Notes: generated by a model from the letters alone, not told the origin. Positions 52,623 through 62,390 are shown, numbered from the stretch's first letter. The stretch is DNA of 64,000 nucleotides from Desulfomicrobium sp. ZS1 (GCF_024204645.1 NZ_CP100351.1:2816001-2880000), one strand, 5' to 3'. Translations and numbers: made by a program.

Positions 52623-53254
52623 CACAATCTCAACATTGCCCTTATCTGATCTTTAGCATCATCCAACGCACCGTTATTGTTGACAACTCTCCAACCTTTC
52701 AATCTTGCAAGGTCACTATACAAGTCAATCCTCAACCCCAGCTTGCCGTCATGCACCAACTCCGGACGGTGTGTGAGTATATTTTCGCGAGATCGGGAGA
52801 CATAGATTGTCAGCGTATCCTTGGGCAACATGAGTGTGTAAGCGCTGCCAAGACATGACTCTGGGAGCCACGCGAGTCCTGTATCCGAAGTGACGTCAAC
52901 AAGCGTGTCCCACGGGCACCTTTCACAGATGACCAACCCGTCATCACAACGGCGACGAATACGCGCCCACGCAGCTATATTCACATCGACCGCCTGTAAT
53001 GCTGCAAACAACTCCCTGTAGCCGACGAGATTTTCAAAATTATGAAAACCGAATCTAGTCCCGTCGTGATTCGAGTAATAGTTATGTCCCGACAGACGCG
53101 TCAGGGCCAGCAAGGGCTTTGAAAAATAATTCATGAATCGCGACCAGACAATTTCCGACTTCACGCCCCGCTCAGCCAGGAACTCTTCTAACCACCGAGA
53201 AAGAGTCGTCTTGCCGCTGCCGTCCGCCCCCACAATGGCCACGCAAGAAGGCAA
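52622..53254 (-). CDS. thymidylate-kinase-like P-loop protein in the polysaccharide cluster
   Basis: I place the start at a TTG (53254), seven bases after TAAGGAG; this gives MPSCVAIVGADGSGKTTLSR, with P-loop GADGSGKT at residues 9-16. Length is about 210 residues. A DGLVICERCPWDTLVD segment matches the DR(Y/W) region of TMP-kinase-like proteins. Homologues occur in glycan clusters and may phosphorylate a sugar or polyprenol, but no substrate is evident. The C-terminus overlaps the GT2 gene. Confidence 0.75.
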   Translation of the reverse strand: MPSCVAIVGADGSGKTTLSRWLEEFLAERGVKSEIVWSRFMNYFSKPLLALTRLSGHNYYSNHDGTRFGFHNFENLVGYRELFAALQAVDVNIAAWARIRRRCDDGLVICERCPWDTLVDVTSDTGLAWLPESCLGSAYTLMLPKDTLTIYVSRSRENILTHRPELVHDGKLGLRIDLYSDLARLKGWRVVNNNGALDDAKDQIRAMLRL

Positions 53255-53264
53255 GTTTATCTCC

Positions 53265-54395
53265 TTAGAGGGCTGCAAAGACGGCCTCCCATTGTCCCAC
53301 AACCTGATTCCAGTGAAGCATTTTGTCCCGCTGGTCTTTGCATCCGGCCTTCCACGCATCCCGCACGGACGCATCCGCGCCGAACAGGTCGATCGCCTTC
53401 GCCAGAGCATCGGAACTTCCGTGGGTCACCACAGTCCCGGCAGGTCCGATCGCCGACGGTAATCCGTCTATCCTGCTACCGATGACAGGTGTCCCACAGG
53501 CTATCACTTCCATGGCGGTCACGGGAAACTCCGATGGCACAAGCAGGAACGGTTGCAGAACGATATCAGCGGTATGAATCTCTTTGATCAATTCCTTCCG
53601 CTCTATCCAGCCACCGACGATACTAACCTTCTTGCCCCCTGTTATATGCAATACCCGCTCCTTGATGAACTTTACCTTCTCTTCGTCCGCGCCACGGGCC
53701 AAGATGCGAAACTCTAATGAAGCGATCTTAGATATGCTGACGGCCTCTACGGCCAGATCGAATCCACGGATCGCTGTTGCCGCCCCGAGATATAAAATTC
53801 GGAGTTCCCTTCCCACATCTTTTCGGCAGTACGGCCAGTGAGCAAGGTCTATTCCGGCCGGAATCGGATACGTCCTTAATCCCCCCCCGATCATTTGCCG
53901 TATGCGATTCGCAGTTGTCTCAGACTGGGCAATCACCGCATCCAGCTTTTTCCTCATGGCCATCTTCCAGATGAAGCCTGGTATTAGGGCATGACGCAGA
54001 TACTCTTTGATCACCCTGAACGAGAGTTGCTTCCAAGCTCGAAGCAACTCAATGCGGGAATAAAACGGATAAGAGGCGAACCCCACAACTTTGCATCCAG
54101 CCACACAATTCAGCCAGTTGGATGTCGCGATGTTGAGTGGGGTCGGAAGGCAGACCAAGATGTCAGGCCCGATCTCCCGCAGCAATCGCTGCAACTGCGC
54201 ATCGTTTGTGCCGCGAAAAGAGGTGACAACATGCAATCCCACCCCATCCAGCCGGACCGGCGATGCCGCGTCCGTCACAATGTGGACACTATGTCCCCTG
54301 CCAGTAAGTCCCTCGGCAAGCATCTTTATTGTCAGCCATGGTTGCAGCGGGAGGTTATCATCAGCGAAATCGTAGATGCAGAAGACGATCGTCAT
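53265..54395 (-). CDS. GT4-family glycosyltransferase
   Basis: 376 residues from MTIVFCIYDFADDNLPLQPW (ATG at 54395, coupled by ATGA to the upstream gene). The C-terminal part has the donor-site pattern FLLVPSEFPVTAMEVIACGT with E-x-x-x-x-x-x-E-like spacing, and a RILYLGAATAIRGFDLAVEA core strand. It acts on an unknown acceptor in the cluster. Confidence 0.87.
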   Translation of the reverse strand: MTIVFCIYDFADDNLPLQPWLTIKMLAEGLTGRGHSVHIVTDAASPVRLDGVGLHVVTSFRGTNDAQLQRLLREIGPDILVCLPTPLNIATSNWLNCVAGCKVVGFASYPFYSRIELLRAWKQLSFRVIKEYLRHALIPGFIWKMAMRKKLDAVIAQSETTANRIRQMIGGGLRTYPIPAGIDLAHWPYCRKDVGRELRILYLGAATAIRGFDLAVEAVSISKIASLEFRILARGADEEKVKFIKERVLHITGGKKVSIVGGWIERKELIKEIHTADIVLQPFLLVPSEFPVTAMEVIACGTPVIGSRIDGLPSAIGPAGTVVTHGSSDALAKAIDLFGADASVRDAWKAGCKDQRDKMLHWNQVVGQWEAVFAAL

Positions 54396-55537
54396 CTGTT
54401 CCGCTCCATGACGTCCTCCAGCCATCCGACCAGTTTCCCGATCATGACCTCTTCCGTGAATTCCTCATGAAAACGCTCGTAGGCCGCCTTGCTGAGTCTC
54501 TCTCGCAACGACCGATCGTCCAACAAGCTGTTCAACGCCATCGCTAGACTGTCCACATCGGCGGGTGGGACAATCAGACCTTCCATTTCGTTTCTAACGG
54601 ATTCCGTGTTCCCTCCCACGTCTGTGGCGACAATGGCCAACTTCGCCCGCATGGCCTCGAGCAACCCGAACGAATGGTATTCAGCAAGCGACGGCAGTAC
54701 GAAGATGTCCAGGGCGGCTAGGCATTCAGGAACGTCGCTCCGCATCCCGGCAAAGACCACCTTGGCATCCAGGCCAAACTGCTTGACCTGCCTTTGTAAA
54801 TCGTTGCGCAGGGTGCCTTCGCCCATGAGCACGAGCCGCGCGGCATCATGTTTGCCTGCCACCACCGCGAACGCCTCCATCAAGTAGGCGAGTCCCTTGA
54901 CTGGATCCAGGCGGGAAGCGATGCCTATGAGCAAATGGTCTTCGCCGATCCCCCATTCCCCTCTGATCTTCCTCCGCGAATCTGGATGCGCCACATGGTC
55001 CTTAATGCCATTATGGATTGTGGCTAGCTTTTCGGGAGGAACGCCGTGCTGCCGCAGGAAATCAGTGCAATAATCGGCCACGCACACCACGCTGGCAACC
55101 TTGTTTCTCAAGAACCAATGTGTGAAGCCATTGTACAGGGGCTGAATGCTCTTCCGCAGAAGAGTGGTCGCATGATACCCGCCATGATAGGACGCGATCT
55201 GGAGAGAAAAATTCCGCTGAAAAACGCACGAGATAAAATTAACCAGATGCCCGTTGAAACCGTGACTCATCACGAAAGTGGGCTCTTTCTCGCTGATCAT
55301 GGACCTCACTTTGCGCAACCATGAAAAATCCCATACAGAGTCAACGACGATCTCGGTATGGTCGATCTTGGACATCGTCAACGCATCGATGGCTCGATCT
55401 TGCGTCAGAATGCACACGGAATGAATAGCCATATCCATACCTTCGCAAATCCGCTCCAGTTTCTTCGCGTACTTGGCCACTCCGCCCAAGGAAAACCCGA
55501 AATGTATGCTGAGTATCCATTTCTTACCGCCGCCCAT
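54392..55537 (-). CDS. GT4-family glycosyltransferase
   Basis: Retaining GT-B enzyme with N-terminal ILSIHFGFSLGGVAKYAKKL and C-terminal FVLPSLAEYHSFGLLEAMRAKLAIVATDVGGN (donor-binding Glu pair) regions. Two starts are possible: ATG at 55537 after AGGAGA, which I use, or ATG at 55603 overlapping the previous stop, also with a plausible AAGGA; the former fits the family's usual N-terminus. Confidence 0.87.
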   Translation of the reverse strand: MGGGKKWILSIHFGFSLGGVAKYAKKLERICEGMDMAIHSVCILTQDRAIDALTMSKIDHTEIVVDSVWDFSWLRKVRSMISEKEPTFVMSHGFNGHLVNFISCVFQRNFSLQIASYHGGYHATTLLRKSIQPLYNGFTHWFLRNKVASVVCVADYCTDFLRQHGVPPEKLATIHNGIKDHVAHPDSRRKIRGEWGIGEDHLLIGIASRLDPVKGLAYLMEAFAVVAGKHDAARLVLMGEGTLRNDLQRQVKQFGLDAKVVFAGMRSDVPECLAALDIFVLPSLAEYHSFGLLEAMRAKLAIVATDVGGNTESVRNEMEGLIVPPADVDSLAMALNSLLDDRSLRERLSKAAYERFHEEFTEEVMIGKLVGWLEDVMERNR

Positions 55538-55602
55538 TGCGTCTCCTGTCGGCCGTGACGCACAAGCCACGACCCGATTTCTCTCAGTTCCCCCGTTCAA
55601 CA

Positions 55603-56334
55603 TCAATCGTCCTTACCCTCGGGGTTGAAGAACGACTGTTCCATGAACGGGTAATCCCGCAGGAAATAGAATCGCGGCATTCCTCCTGTCAGCCGTCCTC
55701 CAACATCCTTCAGCACTAGAGGTGATTCGCCCTCGTCTATGTCACGAAAGAATCCCTGGCGGTATGTATACAACTCGATCGGTATGCACTGGAAAAAGGC
55801 CAGCACCCTCTCCCGGAGGCTTATCGAGTAGGCGATGAACGCCGAGCCGCCAGCAGCCGGCACAAGAATGATGTCCAGATCAGAATACGTACCGAAGCGC
55901 TCCCGTGCCAAGCTACCGAACAGGACGCATCCTTCGATGTGCCTGGATCTTAAAACGCGTCTCTCCAACGCCTCCAGATAGTTAACGATCCGATTCGGCG
56001 TATTGGCAACCAACCGATGCTTCCGAGATATCTCCAAGGCCCAAAAATGCGACGTGACGAGCCAGAGCAACGTGTGGGACACGAGAAAGGGGAGCAAGAT
56101 GTGGATTTTCCCCGAGAACAGCCGAAATGCGACCGCCACCAAAAGGAAGGCAACGATTTCGACGCTCGCCCTAAACAACAATTCGCCCCGCTCCATATAC
56201 AGGGTGCCCTGGAACAGCCAACTGCGAAACAGCTTCAGGGCGGGAGAGTTGAACGTCTCCTTTGGGATAATGGTATATATCCATCGCTTCAGACGTTCTA
56301 GTATGTCGAGATGTTTAACGTTGTATTTTGCCAT
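55603..56334 (-). CDS. membrane-anchored MNT-type nucleotidyltransferase
   Basis: Two to three hydrophobic helices occupy about residues 58-105 (ASVEIVAFLLVAVAFRLFSG; LPFLVSHTLLWLVTSHFWAL). The C-terminal half has the minimal nucleotidyltransferase core GCVLFGSLARERFGTYSDLDIILV, the GSxx...SDxDL motif with two acidic metal ligands. Such a fusion in a glycan cluster could modify a lipid-linked or envelope component, but there is no direct evidence for substrate. Length 243. Confidence 0.8.
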   Translation of the reverse strand: MAKYNVKHLDILERLKRWIYTIIPKETFNSPALKLFRSWLFQGTLYMERGELLFRASVEIVAFLLVAVAFRLFSGKIHILLPFLVSHTLLWLVTSHFWALEISRKHRLVANTPNRIVNYLEALERRVLRSRHIEGCVLFGSLARERFGTYSDLDIILVPAAGGSAFIAYSISLRERVLAFFQCIPIELYTYRQGFFRDIDEGESPLVLKDVGGRLTGGMPRFYFLRDYPFMEQSFFNPEGKDD

Positions 56335-56382
56335 GTATCACTGCGCGATCAAAATAAAGGTGTTTCGTGCCCCGAGGCGGTA

Positions 56383-57144
56383 TCAGTCCGCAACGCGGGA
56401 AGGGATGGCGGCAAACCTGTCAAGTTCGGCATACAGACCATCAAGCCTATCCTGATAGATCCGCTTGCCGATGCGATAATACAATGATGCCAGCCAATTG
56501 ACTTTTGTTTTACTGGATCTCATATGCTTCGGGTGATAGACTTGATCATACGAAGAGGAAAACTCGCGGCCCAGGTTTTCCGATAGAACTCTGGCCCCCG
56601 CTTCCCAGTCCCGGTTGAAGGCCCCTATGTTGATGAGGCAGTATCGCCCATCCTCGCTCTGGATGAAGCGCAGCAGGCTCTCGTTGTACCGCAGCCATGA
56701 CTTGAACGGCATAAACGGAGTAAGAAAATACCGTCGTTTCAACCGCCTGTACATGGAGTTGATCACCTCATAGGGATCCCTGTACAACAATACGAAATGC
56801 GCTTCCGGCAGCTCTTTCGCCCAGTAATGCAAAAAAAGCGTCGTCCTTGGCTCCTTCCATCCCCAGTCGCCACCCTTTGCCTTGCGCCGCGCTAGGATAT
56901 CGGTGAGCTGTTGCCTATGACACTCGAACAAGGACAGGTCGTTTTTTGGCACCATCTCACTCGTGGCGTTGGATTCAAGGATGTCCCTGTGCAAGCCGAG
57001 AATTTCGCGATCCTCGAAGTGACCGAAGATATTCCCTTTTCCAGCCCCCACCAGATCGTCGCCCATGGAAATACCGCACAGTTGAAAAAAACTCGCCATG
57101 AGCGAAGTCCCCGATCGATGCATTCCTGCGATTATCGCGATCAT
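56383..57144 (-). CDS. sulfotransferase (PAPS-dependent), short type
   Basis: The 5'-phosphosulfate-binding loop is MIAIIAGMHRSGTSLMASFF, with the conserved Arg-Ser-Gly-Thr (residues 10-13). A 3'-phosphate-binding segment FVLLYRDPYEVINSMYRRL lies near residue 120. Such enzymes transfer sulfate from PAPS to a sugar hydroxyl. Length 253. Next to a second sulfotransferase and close to the PAPS-making fusion and CysQ. Confidence 0.87.
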   Translation of the reverse strand: MIAIIAGMHRSGTSLMASFFQLCGISMGDDLVGAGKGNIFGHFEDREILGLHRDILESNATSEMVPKNDLSLFECHRQQLTDILARRKAKGGDWGWKEPRTTLFLHYWAKELPEAHFVLLYRDPYEVINSMYRRLKRRYFLTPFMPFKSWLRYNESLLRFIQSEDGRYCLINIGAFNRDWEAGARVLSENLGREFSSSYDQVYHPKHMRSSKTKVNWLASLYYRIGKRIYQDRLDGLYAELDRFAAIPSRVAD

Positions 57145-57204
57145 AAGTAAACAGCCATTCTCATGGCCAACAACAACAGATTATTCATGTCAATCAACCC
57201 TCTG

Positions 57205-58191
57205 TTACTTGATCAGCCGATTGGCAAAATATTTGAACAGGCTTCCGCCGTAGCGCGCCTTCAGAACGGGGTAGACTCGAAGGCAATAGACGGGGAGAGT
57301 GACCACCGCACGCAGCAGGGACAGGGCCATGGACCAATTGAAGTCCACCTTTTCATAGCCGTATCTTTCTATTTCCTTGCGGCATAGGAACCCGCAGACC
57401 TCAGTCTCCCAGGTATCCAGACTCTTCTTTGACTTGCGGAACGAAGTGTTCGATCCCTTCGGCAATTGGACAGGCGCCACCTGATCAGCCCCGATGAACT
57501 GGAATATGGTCTTGGCCGATCTTTCGACATCATTCACGACATCTTCGAATCTTACTTCCAGACACCGGCCTGCCCCCTTACCTTCGCTGAAATGGGCAAA
57601 GGAGCGAACCGATTGGCGCCAGTGGGCGCTAGTGGCCAGAGGGTGGTAGAGACGCTTGGCGCAATCCGGATTCCTCGCCCCCTTCACGGCCCACGCATAT
57701 TTGTACGACCGGAGGAAATTACGGGGATCCCGGACCACATGGACGAATTGCGCATCGGGGAAATCCCCTAGGATGTTACTCAAATAATAGACATGGCCCG
57801 GGGTTTTTTCGCCCCATCGCTGTTTCCCCTGATGTCGAGCCGTGATGCTCAAAAAACAGTTGAAGATGTCCACATGGTCGCAAGCTTGGCCATTGGATTC
57901 GAACCATTCACCGAATTCCTTACTGATTGATGCAACGTCCGACTCGGTCAGAACACATCCGAATCCGCTGTCCACTTCCTTGACGGAAGCAAAACGCAGC
58001 TTTTGCGACAGGAACTCATAGACTTTGCGGCGGAACGTTACGCCCTCTTCGTCCTCACTGAGCGATGCCGAGAGGTAATCATAAAAGACGGTTTCATTGT
58101 AGACGAACAATTCGCTGTACGTGCTCAACAGCTGAGAAACAAGGGTCGTCCCGGAACGAGGCGCACCAACAATGAATACAGGACTGTTCAT
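57205..58191 (-). CDS. sulfotransferase (PAPS-dependent), longer type
   Basis: Begins MNSPVFIVGAPRSGTTLVSQL with the PAPS loop GAPRSGTT (residues 9-16); the 3'-phosphate motif VHVVRDPRNFLRSYKYAW lies near residue 155. The 328-residue size and sequence resemble heparan/chondroitin-type and bacterial surface sulfotransferases. The ATG at 58191 is preferred to a GTG six bases earlier because GAGGTG precedes it by five bases. Directly follows the polymerase gene. Confidence 0.88.
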   Translation of the reverse strand: MNSPVFIVGAPRSGTTLVSQLLSTYSELFVYNETVFYDYLSASLSEDEEGVTFRRKVYEFLSQKLRFASVKEVDSGFGCVLTESDVASISKEFGEWFESNGQACDHVDIFNCFLSITARHQGKQRWGEKTPGHVYYLSNILGDFPDAQFVHVVRDPRNFLRSYKYAWAVKGARNPDCAKRLYHPLATSAHWRQSVRSFAHFSEGKGAGRCLEVRFEDVVNDVERSAKTIFQFIGADQVAPVQLPKGSNTSFRKSKKSLDTWETEVCGFLCRKEIERYGYEKVDFNWSMALSLLRAVVTLPVYCLRVYPVLKARYGGSLFKYFANRLIK

Positions 58192-58198
58192 GATCACC

Positions 58199-59566
58199 TC
58201 ACATCTTATTTTCTGCTTCTAACCATTTGATTTCGACGAAGAGTGCCAAAAAGAACATCAGGGACCAAGAATGATTCAGCATCACCGATCCTGTAAATGA
58301 TCTGGCCACTAAGGGTATGCAGGCTACAAAAACCTTCATGGCCATATACTTCTTATGATCAGTAGGGTCCTTAATTTTCAACGATGACCAGAACCTGCGG
58401 AAAACCCTGAAAAGGATCGTCCACAAAAACAGGAACCACGGAATGAAACTCAATATTCCACTGTTCGCGAGGACCTGAAAATAGGAGTTGTGGAGATGGC
58501 CAAAATGGCTCGTCTCCGAGAACCTCACGCCGACATCGAATCCGGCCCCGAACCAAGGAGATTCCTGCACGAGTTCGAGCCCCAGTCCCATCCACAAAGA
58601 AAAGCGACCGTAGAGGGTTTCCAACCCACTCTGGTTCTGCCCCCTTTGCAAATACTGAACGAGAGGGGAAAGCAGTTCTTGGTTGCGAAGTTCGCTGACT
58701 AGCACGACAAATGAGCACAGAAAAATGGCAAGAAAAGAAAACACTATGAACCGGAGTAGATGTCGACGTCCCGAGAATACGAATATGATCGGAATGCCAA
58801 TAGCGGTCGCCACGATGGCAGTCCTCGATTGCGCCAGAAACAGGACTATTGCGGACATAACGAGGACACTCCCGTTCATCAGCCTGCTACGCAGATCATC
58901 GATCATCATGAAATGAACGAAAAAGACCAGAAACCCCATCGACGCAAGCATGCCCAACTCGTTGGCATGTAAAACCGGAAAAAGTCCGAACAGCATGACA
59001 CCAAGGGGTCCAGGATTGGCCTTGAACGCAGCAGATGGCAACACGAACGCCCCAAGTAGAGAGCCGAACAAAGAACAGACAGCGAAAATCGTCAAGGCAT
59101 CGAAAATGGGATATCTAGTCTTCTTGGCATACTGCCACCCCACCGTCGCGGCCAGCAAGAAACAGTCGATGAACACCAGGCTGATCTTGTACACTGCCAG
59201 ATCAATCTTCGGAGATAATATTGAGCTAATTAAACCAAAAAAAGCATAGATAATAAGCAGATGAAATGTGAAATCTTTGAACCCATAGTCTACAGAATTA
59301 TTAATCAAGTAGGAAAGTAGCGAAAGGATCGCGAGTGCGACAAAAACAAGCTGAACGATGGGAGAGGAATAGTCCGGCTCAAAAACACTAACTTGAAAAA
59401 AATTAATTACAAAAATCGTTTTCGCCAAAAACAGAAAAAACCAAGTCAGTCCAATTGACCTATTGCTTTTTATCACATCAACAACGGCATCGTATGCACG
59501 TGACCTTCCTGCGATCAAAAAAAGCAGAAAAAAACTAATTCCCAACAGGGACAATGTTCTTACCAC
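58199..59566 (-). CDS. O-antigen ligase/polymerase-family membrane protein
   Basis: About 11 membrane helices over 455 residues, a large periplasmic loop near residues 320-360 with GLETLYGRFSLWMGLGLELVQ and HNSYFQVLANSGIL, the H-N-x-x family signature of Wzy_C ligases/polymerases. It joins or transfers polysaccharide units. The start is a GTG at 59566; other starts nearby are possible. Confidence 0.87.
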   Translation of the reverse strand: MVRTLSLLGISFFLLFLIAGRSRAYDAVVDVIKSNRSIGLTWFFLFLAKTIFVINFFQVSVFEPDYSSPIVQLVFVALAILSLLSYLINNSVDYGFKDFTFHLLIIYAFFGLISSILSPKIDLAVYKISLVFIDCFLLAATVGWQYAKKTRYPIFDALTIFAVCSLFGSLLGAFVLPSAAFKANPGPLGVMLFGLFPVLHANELGMLASMGFLVFFVHFMMIDDLRSRLMNGSVLVMSAIVLFLAQSRTAIVATAIGIPIIFVFSGRRHLLRFIVFSFLAIFLCSFVVLVSELRNQELLSPLVQYLQRGQNQSGLETLYGRFSLWMGLGLELVQESPWFGAGFDVGVRFSETSHFGHLHNSYFQVLANSGILSFIPWFLFLWTILFRVFRRFWSSLKIKDPTDHKKYMAMKVFVACIPLVARSFTGSVMLNHSWSLMFFLALFVEIKWLEAENKM

Positions 59567-59626
59567 ATCTGTATCCCAGTCGAGGCATGGGGGGGCAAGT
59601 CTGCCTTTGACTTTACTCTTGAAAAC

Positions 59627-60637
59627 TCACCCATCACATCTCCCCCCACCATCCAAAAACCACCGATAAGCCCCTCCCACTCCCTCTTCCAACCCAATCC
59701 CAGCCTTCCAACCAAGCCCGGTCAGTCTCGAAACATCAAGAAGCTTCTTCGGCGTTCCGTCCGGCTTCTCAGCATCTAAAACCAGCTTCCCGTCATAGCC
59801 CACAATCCGGGCCACGGTCTCGGCCAGTTCGCGGATGGTCACGTCCGTCCCGCATCCCACATTCACGAAACAGGGCCTTGAGTAGGACAAAAACTCTTCT
59901 TTGAGGGTGCCCGGCTCCAGATTCATGACAAAGAGGCAAGCCTGCGCCATGTCGTCCACATGCAAAAATTCCCTGCGGGCTTTGCCCGTACCCCACACAA
60001 CCACCTCGCGTGCCCCGCTCTCCTTGGCCTCATGAAACCGCCGCATGAGCGCAGGCAACACGTGCGAATTCACGGCATGAAAATTGTCCCCCGGCCCATA
60101 GAGATTGGTCGGCATCACGGCCACGAATTTGGTGCCGTACTGCCGATTGTAGGACTCGCACATCTTGATCCCGGCGATCTTGGCCAGGGCATACGGTTCG
60201 TTGGTCGGCTCCAGGGGGCCGGTCAGCAGGTGCTCTTCGCGCATGGGCTGCGGGGCCAGCTTGGGGTAGATGCAGGACGATCCCAGAAAAAGCAGACGAT
60301 CAACGCCTGATTCATAAGCCGAATGGATGACATTCGACTGGATGACCAGATTGTCGTGGATGAAGGACGCCGGGTAGGTGTTGTTGGCATGTATCCCGCC
60401 CACTTTCGCGGCAGCCAGAAACACGTGCTCCGGACGCTCGCGCTCGAAAAACGCCTTTACCCCCCGCTGATCCAGCAGATCCAACTTTTCCAGCCGCACC
60501 CGCGCCCCAAAATCCGGTGCAGCGTTGTGAATGGTGCCGACAATATTCTGAAAACCCTGCGCCAAAAGAGCGCGGATGATCGCGCTACCGACCATCCCGG
60601 CGGCACCGGCGATGAGGATTTTGTCTGTTGTTTTCAT
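59627..60637 (-). CDS. fcl: GDP-L-fucose synthase
   Basis: The bifunctional epimerase/reductase that turns GDP-4-keto-6-deoxymannose into GDP-fucose. The NADP-binding loop is [19 protein letters not shown], the catalytic triad is in [20 protein letters not shown] and [12 protein letters not shown] (Y-x-x-x-K). Length 336 (E. coli enzyme about 320). It works downstream of gmd, transcribed in the same direction. Confidence 0.95.
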   Translation of the reverse strand: MKTTDKILIAGAAGMVGSAIIRALLAQGFQNIVGTIHNAAPDFGARVRLEKLDLLDQRGVKAFFERERPEHVFLAAAKVGGIHANNTYPASFIHDNLVIQSNVIHSAYESGVDRLLFLGSSCIYPKLAPQPMREEHLLTGPLEPTNEPYALAKIAGIKMCESYNRQYGTKFVAVMPTNLYGPGDNFHAVNSHVLPALMRRFHEAKESGAREVVVWGTGKARREFLHVDDMAQACLFVMNLEPGTLKEEFLSYSRPCFVNVGCGTDVTIRELAETVARIVGYDGKLVLDAEKPDGTPKKLLDVSRLTGLGWKAGIGLEEGVGGAYRWFLDGGGRCDG

Positions 60638-60649
60638 AGTTTTTAAAAG

Positions 60650-60847
60650 GATAAAGGCGTGGATGGGAGGGGGATGGGAGGAGGATGGAGGCAGGGACTA
60701 GATCCCCACACTATCCCCGCATTATCCTCGCATCTATCCTCGCATCTATCCCCGCATTATCCCCGCATTATCCTCGCATCTATCCCCGCATTTATCCCCG
60801 CATTATCCTCGCATCTATCCTCGCATTATCCCCGCATTATCCCCGCC
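60650..60847. repeat. purine array followed by inverted pyrimidine array (set 4)
   Basis: Between fcl and gmd: GGATAAAGGCGTGGATGGG and repeats of GGGATGG at 60650-60700, then about 12 units of CCTCGCATCTAT / CCCCGCATTAT (60720-60847). The second arm is partly the inverse of the first and extends to the gmd stop. Confidence 0.85.
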
Positions 60848-60850
60848 CCA

Positions 60851-61939
60851 TCACTCTTGCGGCGTGTTCACGCAAAACCCCGCCCGCACACACAACTCCT
60901 CGCGCTTGGACTCTTCCAGATCCGCACGCACCATCTCCGCCACCAGTTCCTCAAATCCTACCTTGGGACTCCAGCCCAGCTTGGCCTTGCCCTTGGACGG
61001 GTCGCCGAGCAGCGTCTCCACTTCCGTGGGGCGGAAATAGCGCGGGTCCACGGCCACCACGGTCTTGCCGTTGGCCGGGTTCACGCCCTTCTCGTCCAGG
61101 CCTTCGCCTGAAAACTGAATGGTCATGCCCAGCTCCTTGGCAGCGGCCTGCACGAACTCGCGGACGGAATGCTGCTCCCCGGTGGCGATGACATAGTCGT
61201 CCGGAGTGTCCTGTTGCAGCATGAGCCACTGCATTTCCACGTAATCCTGGGCATGGCCCCAGTCGCGCAGGGCGTTCAGGTTACCTAAGTGCAGGCAGTC
61301 CTGCAGGCCAAGATGAATCCGGGCCAGGGCGCGGGTGATCTTGCGGGTAACGAAGGTCTCACCGCGTAGAGGTGATTCATGGTTGAAGAGGATGCCGTTG
61401 CAGGCATACATGCCGTAGGCCTCGCGATAATTGACCGCGATCCAGTAGGCGAAAAGCTTGGCGCAGGCATAGGGCGAGCGCGGATAAAAGGGCGTCTTCT
61501 CGGTCTGGGGGACCTCCTGCACCAGGCCGAACAGCTCCGAAGTGGAAGCCTGATAAAAACGCGTCTTCTTCTCCAGGCCCAGGATGCGGATAGCCTCAAG
61601 AATACGCAGCGTACCCAGGCCGTCCACATTGGCCGTGTACTCCGGCGTATCGAAGGACACCTGCACGTGGGACTGCGCGGCAAGGTTGTAAATCTCGTCG
61701 GGCTGAACCTGCTGGATGATGCGGATCAGGTTGGTGGCGTCGGACAGATCTCCGTAATGCAGAAAAAAAAGCCGTCCGGTCTCGTGCGGATCCTGATAAA
61801 GATGATCGATGCGGTCGGTGTTGAAGAGTGAAGCCCGGCGCTTGATGCCGTGTACCTCGTACCCTTTCTCAAGAAGAAATTCCGCCAGATAGGCGCCATC
61901 CTGACCGGTGATGCCTGTGATGAGAGCAACTTTATTCAA
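60851..61939 (-). CDS. gmd: GDP-mannose 4,6-dehydratase
   Basis: Makes GDP-4-keto-6-deoxy-D-mannose from GDP-mannose. The Rossmann loop is [20 protein letters not shown]; the catalytic region has STSELFG and [15 protein letters not shown] (Y-x-x-x-K). The [18 protein letters not shown] motif is family-specific. 362 residues, usual length. It reads in the same direction as fcl, forming a GDP-fucose pathway. Confidence 0.96.
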   Translation of the reverse strand: MNKVALITGITGQDGAYLAEFLLEKGYEVHGIKRRASLFNTDRIDHLYQDPHETGRLFFLHYGDLSDATNLIRIIQQVQPDEIYNLAAQSHVQVSFDTPEYTANVDGLGTLRILEAIRILGLEKKTRFYQASTSELFGLVQEVPQTEKTPFYPRSPYACAKLFAYWIAVNYREAYGMYACNGILFNHESPLRGETFVTRKITRALARIHLGLQDCLHLGNLNALRDWGHAQDYVEMQWLMLQQDTPDDYVIATGEQHSVREFVQAAAKELGMTIQFSGEGLDEKGVNPANGKTVVAVDPRYFRPTEVETLLGDPSKGKAKLGWSPKVGFEELVAEMVRADLEESKREELCVRAGFCVNTPQE

Positions 61940-61955
61940 TGGAAAATCCTTGCAG

Positions 61956-61984
61956 GCAGTGATTGGTGAATGGTGAATGGTGAT
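61956..61984. repeat. GTGAATGGT-type repeat block upstream of gmd
   Basis: CAGTGATTGGTGAATGGTGAATGGTGATCG, three to four 9-bp units, 17 bp from the gmd start codon and followed by a purine stretch GGAAAAAGGCAACGGG. This block sits in the gmd promoter/leader. Confidence 0.85.
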
Positions 61985-62077
61985 CGGAAAAAGGCAACGG
62001 GATCAGGAGCCGACTCTTCGTCAGCACCCTGCCCTGAAGTCGGACACGTATCTTTCCGGATTCTCACCTAAAAACGC

Positions 62078-62114
62078 AAAAGGGTTTACAAGACCCGTGC
62101 CATGAACCCTTTTT
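62078..62114. terminator. bidirectional-looking terminator between gmd and the four-helix-bundle gene
   Basis: AAAAGGGTT pairs with AACCCTTTTT around an 18-base loop. A-run and T-run on either side allow use in both directions. The gene whose end it serves is unclear; the nearest stop in the right orientation is that of the 62411 gene, about 300 bp away. Confidence 0.6.
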
Positions 62115-62194
62115 ACTCCACACCCCGATAAGCCCCGCCAGACGTGGCTTTTCTTGTTGTACCCGGTAGCGATGACGAGAAAGGGGATGTCTGA

Positions 62195-62390
62195 TATTGT
62201 TGGACAGGGAGGGGGAGGAAGGATGGAGGCAGGGATGGGAGGTGGATGGGAGGTGGATGGGAGGTGGATGGGAGAAGGATGGGAGAAGGATAACGCATTC
62301 TCGGTCCTCGCCTTTATCCTCGCCTTTATCCTAGCCCCATCCCCGCCTCCATCCCCGCATCCATCCTCGCCTCCATCCTTTTTGCGCCAG
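62195..62390. repeat. purine array followed by inverted pyrimidine array (set 5)
   Basis: GGAGGGGGAGGAAGGATGG and GGGATGGGAGGTGGAT units (62200-62285) are followed by CCTCGCCTTTATCCTCG and CCATCCCCGCCTCC units (62300-62385). The 61940-62410 gap otherwise holds only the terminator and the gmd upstream repeat. Confidence 0.85.

Noticed and set aside
60660-60850. Possible CRISPR array in the ATCCCCGCATTATCC repeats
   Set aside because: There is no constant repeat with unique spacers of uniform length; the units are contiguous, 11-12 bp and degenerate, and no cas gene is nearby.
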